64,000 nt of DNA. Source: Chrysogorgia sp. JL179-B06 (lineage: Eukaryota > Cnidaria > Anthozoa > Scleralcyonacea > Chrysogorgiidae). The stretch lies in assembly GCA_035772405.1 (NCBI GenBank), contig JAYKKM010000377.1:365001-429000 (forward strand), given 5' to 3'. Both the position numbers and the translations under genes were made by a program. The notes beneath the pieces are model-generated. The model had not been told where the DNA came from, ran no database searches, and saw only the letters and a list, made by a program, of their open reading frames with translations. The first letter of the stretch is position 1, and each line of letters begins with the position of its first letter. Shown piece after piece: positions 29,220 to 40,891 of this stretch.

Positions 29220-29819
29220 ATGGAGACTCCGTTTAATATGTTAATTGTTGGTATGACAGCTTGTGGTAAGACGCATTATTTGCTGGAAACATTGGAATCT
29301 GAGTACTTTAGTAAATTTGACTACATTGTGTTGATTTGTCCTACTTTCGAGTGGAACAAAGCGTACCAAGATTGGAAATATGTGCGTGACCCTGACGTGC
29401 TAGCGATAGACTGCACACAGAACAATGTCGACGCTGTTCTCAAGTGTGTAACAAATGTTTTTAAAGGCACTAACACTCTGATCGTGTTGGATGACTGTGC
29501 GAGCTCTCAAGATGTTAAGAATAGGACTAGTCAATTGGTCAACTTAGCTTTTAGTGCGCGACATTTTATGTTGAGCGTTATTGTCATCACACAACAACTG
29601 ACGTCGATCGCAAAACCGTACAGAGAAAATATTAGTAAGCTCGTTTGCTTCTACTGCCCAAGTAGGAGTGATATGAAGGTCGTTATCGACGATTACCTTG
29701 GAAACATTAGCAGAGAAAAATCGTCGGCGATTGTGACCGCATTAAAAAATAATAAGTACGCTAGACTCGAAATCTCGCTGCGTTATCCATACAGTCATGA
29801 AGTTGTTATTCCGCAATAA
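29220..29819 (+). CDS. ATPase: A32/FtsK-HerA-type genome-packaging ATPase
   Basis: 199 aa. Walker A is GMTACGKT at residues 11-18, Walker B TLIVLDDC at about 86-93, and a sensor-like IVITQQ at about 121-126. This short ATPase type packages DNA into capsids in Polintons, virophages and nucleocytoplasmic viruses. The length is usual for the family. It sits between capsid protein and the last gene of the rightward run. Confidence 0.93.
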   Translation: METPFNMLIVGMTACGKTHYLLETLESEYFSKFDYIVLICPTFEWNKAYQDWKYVRDPDVLAIDCTQNNVDAVLKCVTNVFKGTNTLIVLDDCASSQDVKNRTSQLVNLAFSARHFMLSVIVITQQLTSIAKPYRENISKLVCFYCPSRSDMKVVIDDYLGNISREKSSAIVTALKNNKYARLEISLRYPYSHEVVIPQ

Positions 29820-29822
29820 AAT

Positions 29823-30344
29823 ATGGGTATAAGTAATAGCGTGATGGTAAAACGCAAAAGTGAGGAAAATCCCACGATTGAGGAATTAGTTGAGGATACT
29901 CAAGCAGCTAGTGCCTCGACTGTGGGAGACGACATTGACGTTAGGAGAGCTGAACTTATTAGACTGTCTGGCGATGGTGTGGTAAGCCAATCTGAAGCGT
30001 ATATTAAAAAAGCGTCCGCAAAGGTCATCGACAAGATATGGCACCAATATGAGTTGAAGAGAATGGAAATCGCAAACGCTTTTCTCACCGATTTGCTAAT
30101 CAGTAAATTCGCTAGCCTACTGGATGGGTTGAACGCTATTGAGAACCCTGACGAACTAAACGACGAGTTGCAAAAAGACCCGCTATTAAAAAAAGACGTC
30201 GAAAGCATTGTCGCGATTGTGACGCCGTACGTGCCTTTCTTGGGCTTGTTGTCGGGAGGAATCACAACGTCAAAATACGTGTACGATCACCACTTCAAGA
30301 AAGAAACGGTAGACGACGCTGAAAATAGCGAGCGAGTGGACTAG
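29823..30344 (+). CDS. Small conserved-type unknown protein
   Basis: 173 aa, no domain recognised. It starts MGISNSVMV (possible myristoylation pattern MGxxxS). It has a helical charged middle (KVIDKIWHQYELKRMEIANAFLTD) and a moderately hydrophobic stretch around 133-152 (VTPYVPFLGLLSGGITTSKY). Its stop codon lies at the inner edge of the right TIR. It is only 3 bp after the ATPase, so it is probably expressed with the capsid genes. Confidence 0.75.
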   Translation: MGISNSVMVKRKSEENPTIEELVEDTQAASASTVGDDIDVRRAELIRLSGDGVVSQSEAYIKKASAKVIDKIWHQYELKRMEIANAFLTDLLISKFASLLDGLNAIENPDELNDELQKDPLLKKDVESIVAIVTPYVPFLGLLSGGITTSKYVYDHHFKKETVDDAENSERVD

Positions 30345-30914
30345 CCAATCAAAAGAGCGCCATTTCGCTATCCATTTGGATAAACATCACCACTAGAGTC
30401 AAAATCTAGTGGTTTTTTTTTTCGCGCGTGAATTGAGACAACAGCAGAACGCGTCGGTTGAAATGACACTCTCTATTTTTTAATATGTGAGAGTGAGCTC
30501 GTACCACATTTTATTTTTTAACACGCGAAAATGTTGAAATGACACTTTCTATTTTTTCCTAAATGTAATTTGTGAGAATTTTGAAACGACACTTTCTATT
30601 TTTTTTTAAATGTGGCTGAAATGGCGTCAAATTTAGCGAGAGTCGTGATTTAGTATAAATTTGGTATTGTTTCGCTAGTCTCGCGTGTGTTTGACATCAA
30701 TTTAGTAGAAAACGTGGGATGTCTAGATTGACTAATGATCGTTGTAGTAGTATAGTAAGTAGGGCTGCGAGCTTATTCGACGTCAATCGTGAATATAAAC
30801 ACCAAAACATCGCCAAATTTGTCGAGTCGCGACTTGGCCAAATTTGGTGACGTTTTGGTGTTTATATTCACAGTTGAGGTCGATTGAGCTCGCAGCCCTA
30901 CTTACTATACTACT
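30342..30914 (-). repeat. Polinton right TIR, 573 bp
   Basis: Complement of 12567-13139, equal in length including the 10-base T run. The last three bases of the preceding gene overlap its inner edge. Every stretch I compared was identical. Confidence 0.95.
30746..30914. repeat. Terminal palindrome of the right TIR, 169 bp
   Basis: Mirror of 12567-12735, with arms tagtagtatagtaagtaggg near 30746 and ...ccctacttactatactact at the end. Confidence 0.9.
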
Positions 30915-30920
30915 CGAAGT
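30915..30920. repeat. Polinton target-site duplication, right (cgaagt)
   Basis: Second copy of the 6-bp target site. The interrupted PLE frame continues right after it. Confidence 0.95.
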
Positions 30921-31345
30921 AACAACGCATGACGACGGAGAAATGAAGAAATATATCGGTATGACAGCCAATGATTTCAAGCAGCGTTTATGGCAACCAT
31001 CTAAAGTCATTCCGCAACGAAAAGCACGCAAATGAAACGGAGCTGTCAAAACACATCTGGAATTTAAAAAGAAAAAAACGCGATTTTAATGTAAAATGGT
31101 CAATTGTTAGACGCGCCGCGGCTTATCGAAATGGATCGCGAAGATGCAACCTTTGCCTGGAGGAAAAACTTATGATCATGAAGGCCGACAAGAAAACTCT
31201 TTTAAATAAAAGATCGGAAATTTTCGCGAAGTGTCGTCACACAATCAATCACCGATTAACGAACGTCAGCAAACGATCAACACACAACAACCTCATCAGA
31301 ACTATTTTTAACCCGCCGAGTATATTAACGACAAGTTGGAGCTGA
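30921..31345 (+). pseudogene. PLE family A, right part of the interrupted GIY-YIG frame
   Basis: Continuation of 12439-12566. An extra T (gcagcgtttatggc near 30987, against gcagcgttatggc in unit 2) shifts the frame after the GIY-YIG motif, so this copy is broken independently of the Polinton. Confidence 0.85.
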
Positions 31346-31352
31346 ACTGTCA

Positions 31353-31395
31353 GTTGCCTGAAGATCGCATTACGCGTGAAACTCAGAGTAGTGAC
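31353..31395 (+). ncRNA. Hammerhead ribozyme motif, family A
   Basis: gttgc, CTGAAGA, cgc/gcg stem II with loop attac, GAAAC, tcaga, GTA, gtgac, in sense orientation 3' of the GIY-YIG frame. Confidence 0.75.
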
Positions 31396-31481
31396 GAAAA
31401 CATTCTAACTATTTTATAAACGCTCTACCTCTAATGTTATCGAGCACTCTTGAATATATATATGTTATATATATATATATA

Positions 31482-31526
31482 ACTACAGAGGTACCGTTTC
31501 GGCCTTTTGGGCCTCATCAGTGTAGT
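31482..31526 (-). ncRNA. Hammerhead ribozyme motif, family F (1-bp deletion)
   Basis: Core CTGATGA and GAAAC intact, stem II ggcc/ggcc, stem I actaca/tgtagt. One G before the cleavage triplet is missing (ggtaccTCtgtag), which removes one stem III pair. Confidence 0.75.
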
Positions 31527-31710
31527 GCTGATGAGCAGGATGAAGATGACTGCTATTTGCAGTCACCCTTGATGCACACAAAATGTGGGACATCAAAAAC
31601 CATGCCAGAGCGCTCAAACTGCAAGCAGTGAGCGTGCGCACAATGCGTAAGCGACAATGGTTCATCCTGTAGAGCGCTCAATATGACCTAAAGGTCATAG
31701 AGCGTATCTA

Positions 31711-31756
31711 ACCACAGACGGTACCGTTTCGGCCTTTTGGGCCTCATCAGTGTAGT
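31711..31756 (-). ncRNA. Hammerhead ribozyme motif, family F (intact core)
   Basis: Stem I actaca pairs with tgtggt through one wobble. Core CTGATGA, stem II ggcc/ggcc with loop caaaa, GAAAC, ggtacc, GTC. Confidence 0.85.
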
Positions 31757-31845
31757 GCTGATGAGCAGGATGAAGATGACTGCTATTTGCAGTCACCCTT
31801 GCACACAAAATGTGGGACATCAAAAACCATGCCAGAGCGCTCAAA

Positions 31846-32078
<233 letters not shown>

Positions 32079-32088
32079 GGTACCGGTA

Positions 32089-32134
32089 ACTACAGACGGT
32101 ACCGTTTCGGCCTTTTGGGCCTCATCAGTGTAGT
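32089..32134 (-). ncRNA. Hammerhead ribozyme motif, family F (fully intact)
   Basis: Minus strand: actaca, CTGATGA, ggcc caaaa ggcc, GAAAC, ggtacc, GTC, tgtagt. Stem I has 6 perfect pairs, stem II has 4, and all conserved core bases are present, with cleavage predicted after GTC. Confidence 0.88.
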
Positions 32135-33171
32135 GCTGATGAGCAGGATGAAGATAACTTCTATTTACAGTCACCCTTGATGCCACACAAATGTGGGACA
32201 TCAAAAACCATGCCAGAGTGCTCAAACTGCAAGCAGTGAGCTTATATATATAAGGACCAACTCCTTATACGGAAGTAAGATGTGGTTTTGGATGATCCGT
32301 TTGAGTCGGGACCATATTTGAGCTGCGGCCATTATCGATTTGTTGATCAGACCAACTACATAAAGAGGTTTTTTGGAAGGTATACAAGTTTGCGTTATAT
32401 AATAGGTACGTATGTTATGTATTTACACTCGCTAATTCCAAATCTGTTTTCAGAATTGAAAACGGTTAAATATTGATCGAGATAATGTTCAAAACGACTT
32501 ATAAGCTTACTTATAACGATATCTTATAACCATGAGTTGTTTTATAACGCAACCAATGGTCTCGTTTCCTATATGCTATCAGCATTCAACAATCGTTTAT
32601 TACATAATATACGACAATTTTATTATAGTATACAAAAGATGTTTGTTAACAGGTTGTTTAAGCAATTAAGGTTTAGTTTGATTATTCACTCAGCTTTGCA
32701 GCTGTCGCGAAGGTGTCAATTTGAACCGTGAAGATGACATTGTAGTCGAAAATTACGTTTGGTAGTTTTTAAACTTTTTAACGTTTAACCTGTGTGTAAG
32801 ACATATTATGAAGCGATTGCGAACATTATGATGTATGTATTATATGTAAGCATGTCTCATCTATTTTAATGCACACCACACCGGTTTGTGGTCTTAAAAA
32901 TATGATTCATATATTCCACTTGTAACGTCCAGAAGTGATCGATAATCGGTTGTAGGAAGGTAGATGCAACTTTTACTGATATGAAGGACCAAATATTTTA
33001 AGTATCTGCTGTTTCTGACCTTCATCTGATAGCCAGTCAATCTTGAAATCACCACATATTATGCAATACTCTTGGGTAAATTTATCTAATAATAATATTA
33101 ATGTATATAATAATAATATTAATATCTAATAATATTCGTAATGTCGACTGCGCCTCAAAATGACGTGTTCT

Positions 33172-33301
33172 GCGTCGGGATAAAACTTATTTTAATTCAT
33201 AACATCAGGCTAAAACCACAATAGACATTTGCATTTATATATTCGTTATACTGAATTCCACAGCCTGATATTATGAATTGAAATAAGTTTTATCGCGACG
33301 C
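33172..33301. mobile_element. MITE-like inverted repeat (unit 2)
   Basis: Same inverted repeat as at 6107-6238, with 2 bp fewer in the spacer. Confidence 0.7.
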
Positions 33302-35331
33302 ACTGGCTTATTGTCTTAGAATAGTCAAATAAACACCAAATGCACCTTATCGACTCACTCCTTGTCCCAACTACAGTATGGTTGTGGCCAGTTACGTGTT
33401 ATACATGTCTCTCATGAAATATTATGGATATACTAATACTAATCAGAAATATTATGAATATAGAAATTCGCTTCGCGCGAAAATATTCGCGCAGTGGAAA
33501 ACCGCCCTATAAGCGTCGAATCTCAACTAGGCGGAAAATAAAGTTTTCCTTTGTTACGTGAGATATCGTGTGGAACTAATTTTTAGAAAAGACAAAAGGA
33601 AAAGTCGAGTACAGTATGAGCACGGAAGGGGACAGAAGCGTTCCTGAGCGCACGGCCCGAGCTTACCAGTTGCTCCATGTTGTAAACATCGTACTGCAAT
33701 TCATTTATGCGTGATATGCCAAATAAAAGCAAATATAACCTATTCAAATCTATCTCAAATAAAGCCATTGATCACAACAGTTAGTCCTTCAAATGCAAGG
33801 AACAGTGGGTGATTTTAGAAATGTTGATCGAAACGCAAAGTTGTCAAGTCAAGCGACGATTTATATTTAGAAACGTAAACACTGAAGTAAAACAGAATCA
33901 GGGAGCAATTGTGCTTGAAACCTATAAGAATAGAAACCCTTCTAAGACACACCAGTATAGAAATAAGGCGGAGGGAAAAGCCAGAAATTAAAAAGTGAGC
34001 TAGAACTAGAAGTACTCGATAACTTTAAGTAAAGCACTAACGGCATATTATAGACATAATATCTTTCAAGAAAATTTTAATACCAACGTTTCTTCACAAA
34101 CCGTAATATCAGAGTGAGATATTTACAATTAGATATAGGTTAAATATAGGCGCAGGTGAGAGCAAATCTACTTAATTACTCAACAACAGGAAACGCGGAG
34201 ATGTATGGCTTACCGACACATAAAAAGAACTGTTCTATCAGTAAAGATCAATAGGCTAATTTATTTAACCTCGCGCAGCAAGTCTAACGTCTAAGATGTA
34301 AGAGTTGGAATTGTATCAGGTTTAATCAATTAAATAAAGCATGTGTGTGTATTGTATTACACCATCGAAAGTTAGAGGTTAAATATATATGCTTGCGCCT
34401 CAAGGCAGATTGTGGAGTATGTAGCCTGACGTCACGCAGCGCACGGGAGACCGGAAAGCGAAAGCCCACGCTAGCAAGCGAACTCTAGCCGACGAGATAA
34501 ACGCTCGGAAACGAAGCACATCCAACCGACATTCTCACCCACCATCCCTCCCCTTAAAAAATATCAATTCCATCAGTTCTCGTGTTATCACAAACTGATG
34601 TTTGAAGGGTACAGGTAAGCCTGACTGGTGATCGGATCAGGACCAACAGGCTCAGTCAACCTGATCCTACTTCAAGCAACTAGGACAACAGCACACATCA
34701 GCCTGCCAGCATCAACCAGTCGGTCTGCCTGTCACCCAGCCATCCAAACGGGTAAGCATAAATGTGGCGCTGGTGATCACACACATCATCGACGTATGGT
34801 TTAAAGACTCTAAATTATTGTAGAAATATGATTTAAAAAAATAAATTTTGCAAGTCCGCAAGTCCGCGTTTTCTACATGCCTGAGAATCAGGGAGTTGTC
34901 GTTGTTATCATGTCATGCAGTGGCAAATAAATTACTTGAAATCCCAATAGAGGACTGAATTTTGGAGAGGACAAAAGTTTGAATTTTATCGTTGAATCAA
35001 ACCACAAACCGTTGAATATAGAAATGAAGTATATATAAGTATACATTTTTCTATATAGTTCACATACAAGCTTCAAAGTTTCTGAATAACCCGTGTAACC
35101 TCAGTGACGTCTGTGTAGAACGAAGACAACGACAAGTTTACTTTTGGGACTTTAAAATAATCATTTTCTTTGTTTTGCATGAAAATTTCTATTGAAATAA
35201 TACGGTACCCGTGGCTCTCTCTTATTGGTTGTTGACCCAAATGACACGTGCAAAAAAGCCGGAAATCAGTCGCACTTCATATCGCGATAATAGCTGCGAC
35301 ACACAGTACGTGCAGTTTCTCTTGTGCAGAG

Positions 35332-36786
35332 ATGTGTGAGTTATATGATGTTGTTGTGGTCGGTGGTGGCGCAATGGGACTATCCGCAGCTTACCAGTGC
35401 GCCGTGAAAGAAAACAAGAAAGTCGTTGTGATTGAGCAGTTTGGTAAGTTTGGTAACGACTTTGGCTCAAGCCCTGGATTTAGTCGGCAATTTCGCACTA
35501 GCTATTCCGAACTTTACCTGTCCCAATTGGCCATCGATACCAGTAAACTGTGGGACGAACTCATGGTGGAGCTGAACAACGACACTCTTCTCTACAGAAC
35601 TGGTTCTCTATGGTTCGGCGACTCTCTTGTCCATACTAGCGAAGGCAATATAGACGAAGCTGTCAAGAACCTCAAAGAATTAGGCCAAGTGGAAGGAGTT
35701 GATTTCACAGTGACCGAGGGAAGAGAAGAGATTCTGAGTGATCCAAACATAACGTTCATTTCTCAAGCAGTCATCGACATTCCCAATCCGAAAGCTTTGT
35801 TGGTTAAAGACGGCGGAACGATAAACGTACCTGCACTTGTCAATTGTTTTACCGAGAGTTTACGACGTGAAGCGGTGCCGGCCGAGCTAGTCACGAATGG
35901 TCGCGTAACTGCCATTGATTATTCCAATGATGAGGAAATACGAGTGCAGGCCACAGTGCGTACTTGTCCGAAGGACGAGGAGGTTATTCGAGAATACCGT
36001 TGCAAGAAAGTGATCATGACACCAGGAACGTACGTAAACACCCTGTTGTCTACATTGGTACCGGCCTTCCCAAAACTGATAAACCTAACCATCTACCTCT
36101 GGAGTTCCACCTATTTCGCAAGTAAGTTAGTGCCGGTCGATGTGTCACCAGAGCCATGCAAGTGGCCTATATGGTATTTCTTCGGCAAAGAAAAACCGAG
36201 CGAAGAGACCGAAGCCCATGATTTGAATGCTTACTATGGATTCCCAAGCGAACCCAACCGCCAACGCCTCGATCCACAATACTTGCGAGTTAGTCCAGCG
36301 TTCACCTCGAAAGAAGAATTTGATTTCCAAGATTATCCTCCCGTGTGCACAGAAAGACCAGTGGATACCGACAGCATGGAATTCACGAGCGAGTTTGTGA
36401 AGAAATCCATGCCTAGTCTCAGCCCCATTTTGATACCTTGCCAGCAAACAACATGTGTCGCTGGTTTTGCTGAACTCGTCGAAGAGAATCCAGACGAAGT
36501 AGACGACAGTGCAGGGTTTGTTTTGGATTTTTTGCCCGGCAAGAAGATCAACAAACGCATTGTGGTATTCACCGGTGGATGGGGAATGAAGTATGTTCCG
36601 GTCATTGGAAAGATACTGGCCGATCTCGTTATCAGGGGGGTGACCAACTACGCCAATCTCATTGAACCAATGAACATCGAGCGTGGAATCCTTAAGGATG
36701 TGGAACCGCAAATGAAGAAAAAAGAGAAAAAAGTGAAGCTGACATCCGCACAGCGAGCTTCAAAGATTCACAAAATGTTGTTCTAA
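35332..36786 (+). CDS. FAD-dependent amine/sarcosine-oxidase-like protein (unit 2)
   Basis: 484 aa from the ATG at 35332. Upstream codons in frame lack an ATG. The N-terminal dinucleotide-binding motif VVGGGAMGLSAAY (about 8-20) is followed by KKVVVIEQF (about 28-36), typical of the DAO family. SPGFSRQFRTSYSELY resembles the RxxR region of sarcosine/pipecolate oxidases. The C-terminal [20 protein letters not shown] is the second FAD-contact region. These enzymes oxidise N-methyl or cyclic amino acids and release hydrogen peroxide. It ends KIHKMLF after a lysine-rich tail, not a peroxisomal SKL-like signal. No introns are visible, so it may be a retrocopy. Confidence 0.88.
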   Translation: MCELYDVVVVGGGAMGLSAAYQCAVKENKKVVVIEQFGKFGNDFGSSPGFSRQFRTSYSELYLSQLAIDTSKLWDELMVELNNDTLLYRTGSLWFGDSLVHTSEGNIDEAVKNLKELGQVEGVDFTVTEGREEILSDPNITFISQAVIDIPNPKALLVKDGGTINVPALVNCFTESLRREAVPAELVTNGRVTAIDYSNDEEIRVQATVRTCPKDEEVIREYRCKKVIMTPGTYVNTLLSTLVPAFPKLINLTIYLWSSTYFASKLVPVDVSPEPCKWPIWYFFGKEKPSEETEAHDLNAYYGFPSEPNRQRLDPQYLRVSPAFTSKEEFDFQDYPPVCTERPVDTDSMEFTSEFVKKSMPSLSPILIPCQQTTCVAGFAELVEENPDEVDDSAGFVLDFLPGKKINKRIVVFTGGWGMKYVPVIGKILADLVIRGVTNYANLIEPMNIERGILKDVEPQMKKKEKKVKLTSAQRASKIHKMLF

Positions 36787-37217
36787 CTGCAGGGGCGTAG
36801 GAAGAACCGTTCTAGCTTTCTAAAAAGGCATTTAGACTTTCTTATTATTTTTTTAATTTATAAACAAGGAACAATGTTACATTATGCAAACATTTTAGGC
36901 AAATAACATTAACAATGATTGTATTATAATTCGTGTTAAGAATTTTGATGTTTATTATTAAACTGAATGTAACGTAGTGCTTATAGATCTGTAGGAATAT
37001 AGCTATTAATCTGTAGGAATATAGCTATTAATCTGTAGGAATTTAGCTAATTTATTGTACTATTTCGGATTGATTAATTCATAATTTCATAACCTTCACA
37101 TTGTTTTTATACTATGGTATATGAGGAAATGCATTTCTTGTTTTATATTCCTCTCGCAAGCGAGGGTGATAATATCGCGGTGGCAGGGACCCATTTCTCA
37201 CTAAAAATTCGTATGTA

Positions 37218-37326
<109 letters not shown>

Positions 37327-37554
37327 TATGTACGCTCCTTCACTTCGGTGTTGTTGAGCGCTCTGTGAAGTAGCGTGGGTATCCTTCAGCAATAATGCAA
37401 CGCTCGCTACCATTGTGGCAGTTTCAGCGCTCTGGCCCCATGCGCACTTCACGCTATCTGGATGTTCTGATCGCCGGTGCTATCCCACAAGCGGTTGTCA
37501 ATGACGATCGTAAGTGTATAATAGTCCAGCCAGACTCATCCAGATTGTTCCAAG

Positions 37555-37596
37555 CTACACTGATGAGCTGTGGTGCAGCGAAACACGTGTCTGTAG
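37555..37596 (+). ncRNA. Hammerhead ribozyme motif, family E (intact)
   Basis: Identical to 10491-10532: ctaca, CTGATGA, gctg/cagc, GAAAC, acgt, GTC, tgtag. Confidence 0.85.
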
Positions 37597-37601
37597 ATTT
37601 G

Positions 37602-37731
37602 TATATATATATATGTATATATATATATGTATATATATATATGTATATATATATATGTATATATATATATGTATATATAATTATATATATATGTATATAT
37701 ATATGTATATATATATATGTATATATATATG

Positions 37732-37763
<32 letters not shown>

Positions 37764-37765
37764 TA
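37602..37765. repeat. (TA)n array with regular tg interruptions
   Basis: Same higher-order pattern as 10537-10692 but a different number of subunits. Confidence 0.9.
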
Positions 37766-37798
37766 AAAGTAGAGTGCTGCGTAGACAGTGTTTTGAAT

Positions 37799-38166
37799 AT
37801 ATAGCAAAGTTAAAAGGTGGTAAACTGCCAAGAATTTAGTGACGAGATACTCATGAGGTTTCGAGCGGAGCCCTTCATAAGAGTAAGAATGGAATTCACG
37901 AGCGAGTTTGTGAAGAAATCCATGCCTAGTCTCAGCCCCATTTTGATACCTTGCCAGCAAACAATGTGTCGCTGGTTTTGCTGAACTCGTCGAAGAGAAT
38001 CCAGACGAAGTAGACGACAGTGCAGGGTTTGTTTTGGATTTTTTGCCCAGCAAGAAGATCAACAAACGCATTGTTGTATTCACCGGTGGATGGGGAATGA
38101 AGGGCTCCGCTCGAAACGTCAGTACTCGTCACTAAATTCTTGGCAGTTTACCACCTTTTCACTTTG
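37799..38166. mobile_element. Captured oxidase fragment between inverted repeats (copy 4)
   Basis: Gene-derived 37889-38102 with the shared 2-bp deletion and substitutions. Confidence 0.75.
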
Positions 38167-38238
38167 CTATATATATATATATAAGGACCAACTCCTTATA
38201 AGGAAGTAAGATCGATGTTCATTTCTCACTAAAAATTC

Positions 38239-38274
<36 letters not shown>

Positions 38275-38277
<3 letters not shown>

Positions 38278-38741
38278 AATGGGTGAAAGTAGATTCAAGA
38301 TACACAGAGTGCTCAAATCCCACCGAAGCAGAACGAGCGTAATATAATGCAATCAAGATCCAATGTGCCCTCACTCGCATCACCATAGTGGCTTTATGGC
38401 AACTCATGAACTTGGGACTCATGTATGTCAGTTTACACATTGTTGGTATTCTAGAACCAAAGAGTGCTCAAGAAGTTACAGGAACAACGAGCGTAATACA
38501 AATGGGTATTACATTTGTATTACGCTCGTTGTTCCTGTAACTTCTTGAGCACTCTTTGGTTCTAGAATACCAACAATGTGTAAACTGACATACATGAGTC
38601 CCAAGTTCATGAGTTGCCATAAAGCCACTATGGTGATGCGAGTGAGGGCACATTGGATCTTGATTGCATTATATTACGCTCGTTCTGCTTCGGTGGGATT
38701 TGAGCACTCTGTGTATCTTGAATCTACTTTCACCCATTTGT
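38275..38741. repeat. Large near-perfect palindrome, 230-bp arms (unit 2)
   Basis: Twin of 11199-11665, preceded by a short (TA)n array (38239-38274). Confidence 0.85.
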
Positions 38742-38810
38742 ATTACGCTCGTTGTTCCTGTAACTTCTTGAGCACTCTTTGGTTCTAGAATACCAACAAT
38801 GTGTAAACTG

Positions 38811-39014
<204 letters not shown>

Positions 39015-39028
39015 GTTAGAATGTTTTC

Positions 39029-39071
39029 GTCACTACTCTGAGTTTCACGCGTAATGCGATCTTCAGGCAAC
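39029..39071 (-). ncRNA. Hammerhead ribozyme motif, family A
   Basis: Same as 11955-11997, 3' of the minus-strand GIY-YIG fragment. Confidence 0.75.
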
Positions 39072-39084
39072 TGACAGTTCAGCT

Positions 39085-39482
39085 TCAACTTGTCGTTAAT
39101 ATACTCGGCGGGTTAAAAATAGTTCTGATGACGTTGTTGTGTGTTGATCGTTTGCTGACGTTCGTTAATCGGTGATTGATTGTGTGACGACACTTCGCGA
39201 AAATTTCCGATCTTTTATTTAAAAGAGTTTTCTTGTCGGCCTTCATGATCATAAGTTTTTTCCTCCAGGCAAAGGTTGCATCTTCGCGATCCATTTCGAT
39301 AAGCCGCGGCGCGTCTAACAATTGACCATTTTACATTAAAATCGCGTTTTTTTCTTTTTAAATTCCAGATGTGTTTTGACAGCTTCGTTTCATTTGCGTG
39401 CTTTTCGTTGAGGAATGATTTTAGATGGTTGCGATAGCGCTGCTTGAAATCATTGGCTGTCATACCGATATATCCAGAGCAC
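39085..39482 (-). pseudogene. PLE family A, GIY-YIG fragment (inverted copy, unit 2)
   Basis: As 12011-12406 but with one extra T (aagttttttcctcc near 39256) that shifts the frame within the domain. Confidence 0.85.
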
Positions 39483-39513
39483 AATCCAGAGCACAATCCA
39501 GAGACATAATAAA

Positions 39514-40065
39514 CGCATCTTAAAGAACAGAAACAACCCGCGCACGAATACAGAGAAATGCAACTGCCGACAACGTAACAGCCATCAATGCCCAATCCCA
39601 GGAAACTGTTTAGTGAAAAGCATAATTTATCAAGCCGAAGTAACAACGCATGACGACGGAGAAATGAAGAAATATATCGGTATGACAGCCAATGATTTCA
39701 AGCAGCGTTATGGCAACCATCTAAAGTCATCCCGCAACGAAAAGCACGCAAATGAAACGGAGCTGTCAAAACACATCTGGAATTTAAAAAGAAAAAAACG
39801 CGATTTTAATGTAAAATGGTCAATTGTTAGACGCGCCGCGGCTTATCGAAATGGATCGCGAAGATGCAACCTTTGCCTGGAGGAAAAACTTATGATCATG
39901 AAGGCCGACAAGAAAACTCTTTTAAATAAAAGATCGGAAATTTTCGCGAAGTGTCGTCACACAATCAATCACCGATTAACGAACGTCAGCAAACGATCAA
40001 CACACAACAACCTCATCAGAACTATTTTTAACCCGCCGAGTATATTAACGACAAGTTGGAGCTGA
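39514..40065 (+). pseudogene. PLE family A, zinc-linker and GIY-YIG (unit 2), empty Polinton site
   Basis: The intact counterpart of the frame split by the Polinton. cgaagt occurs once at 39636-39641. The nuclease part is open to the stop, but the reverse transcriptase is missing, so the element cannot move by itself. Confidence 0.85.
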
Positions 40066-40072
40066 ACTGTCA

Positions 40073-40115
40073 GTTGCCTGAAGATCGCATTACGCGTGAA
40101 ACTCAGAGTAGTGAC
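40073..40115 (+). ncRNA. Hammerhead ribozyme motif, family A
   Basis: As 31353-31395. Confidence 0.75.
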
Positions 40116-40201
40116 GAAAACATTCTAACTATTTTATAAACGCTCTACCTCTAATGTTATCGAGCACTCTTGAATATATATATGTTATATATATATATAT
40201 A

Positions 40202-40246
40202 ACTACAGAGGTACCGTTTCGGCCTTTTGGGCCTCATCAGTGTAGT
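40202..40246 (-). ncRNA. Hammerhead ribozyme motif, family F (1-bp deletion)
   Basis: Same G deletion as the copy at 31482, so the deletion predates duplication of the unit. Confidence 0.75.
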
Positions 40247-40430
40247 GCTGATGAGCAGGATGAAGATGACTGCTATTTGCAGTCACCCTTGATGCACACA
40301 AAATGTGGGACATCAAAAACCATGCCAGAGTGCTCAAACTGCAAGCAGTGAGCGTGCGCACAATGCGTAAGCGACAATGGTTCATCCTGTAGAGCGCTCA
40401 ATATGACCTAAAGGTCATAGAGCGTTTCTA

Positions 40431-40476
40431 ACCACAGACGGTACCGTTTCGGCCTTTTGGGCCTCATCAGTGTAGT
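40431..40476 (-). ncRNA. Hammerhead ribozyme motif, family F (intact core)
   Basis: Same as 31711-31756. Confidence 0.85.
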
Positions 40477-40565
40477 GCTGATGAGCAGGATGAAGATGAC
40501 TGCTATTTGCAGTCACCCTTGCACACAAAATGTGGGACATCAAAAACCATGCCAGAGCGCTCAAA

Positions 40566-40891
<326 letters not shown>

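Larger units (their letters stand above)
12567..30914. mobile_element. Complete Polinton/Maverick DNA transposon, 18,348 bp
   Basis: The borders are fixed by the 6-bp target duplication, 573-bp terminal inverted repeats starting AG and ending CT, and intact homologous sequence in units 0 and 2. It encodes the Polinton hallmarks: protein-primed family B DNA polymerase, retroviral-type integrase with chromodomain, A32/FtsK-type packaging ATPase, double-jelly-roll capsid protein and a penton-like protein. The left third is transcribed mainly leftward. From 23.6 kb on, integrase to ATPase run rightward. A Ulp1-like maturation protease was not found. The near-intact frames and matching repeats suggest a young insertion. 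Confidence 0.97.
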
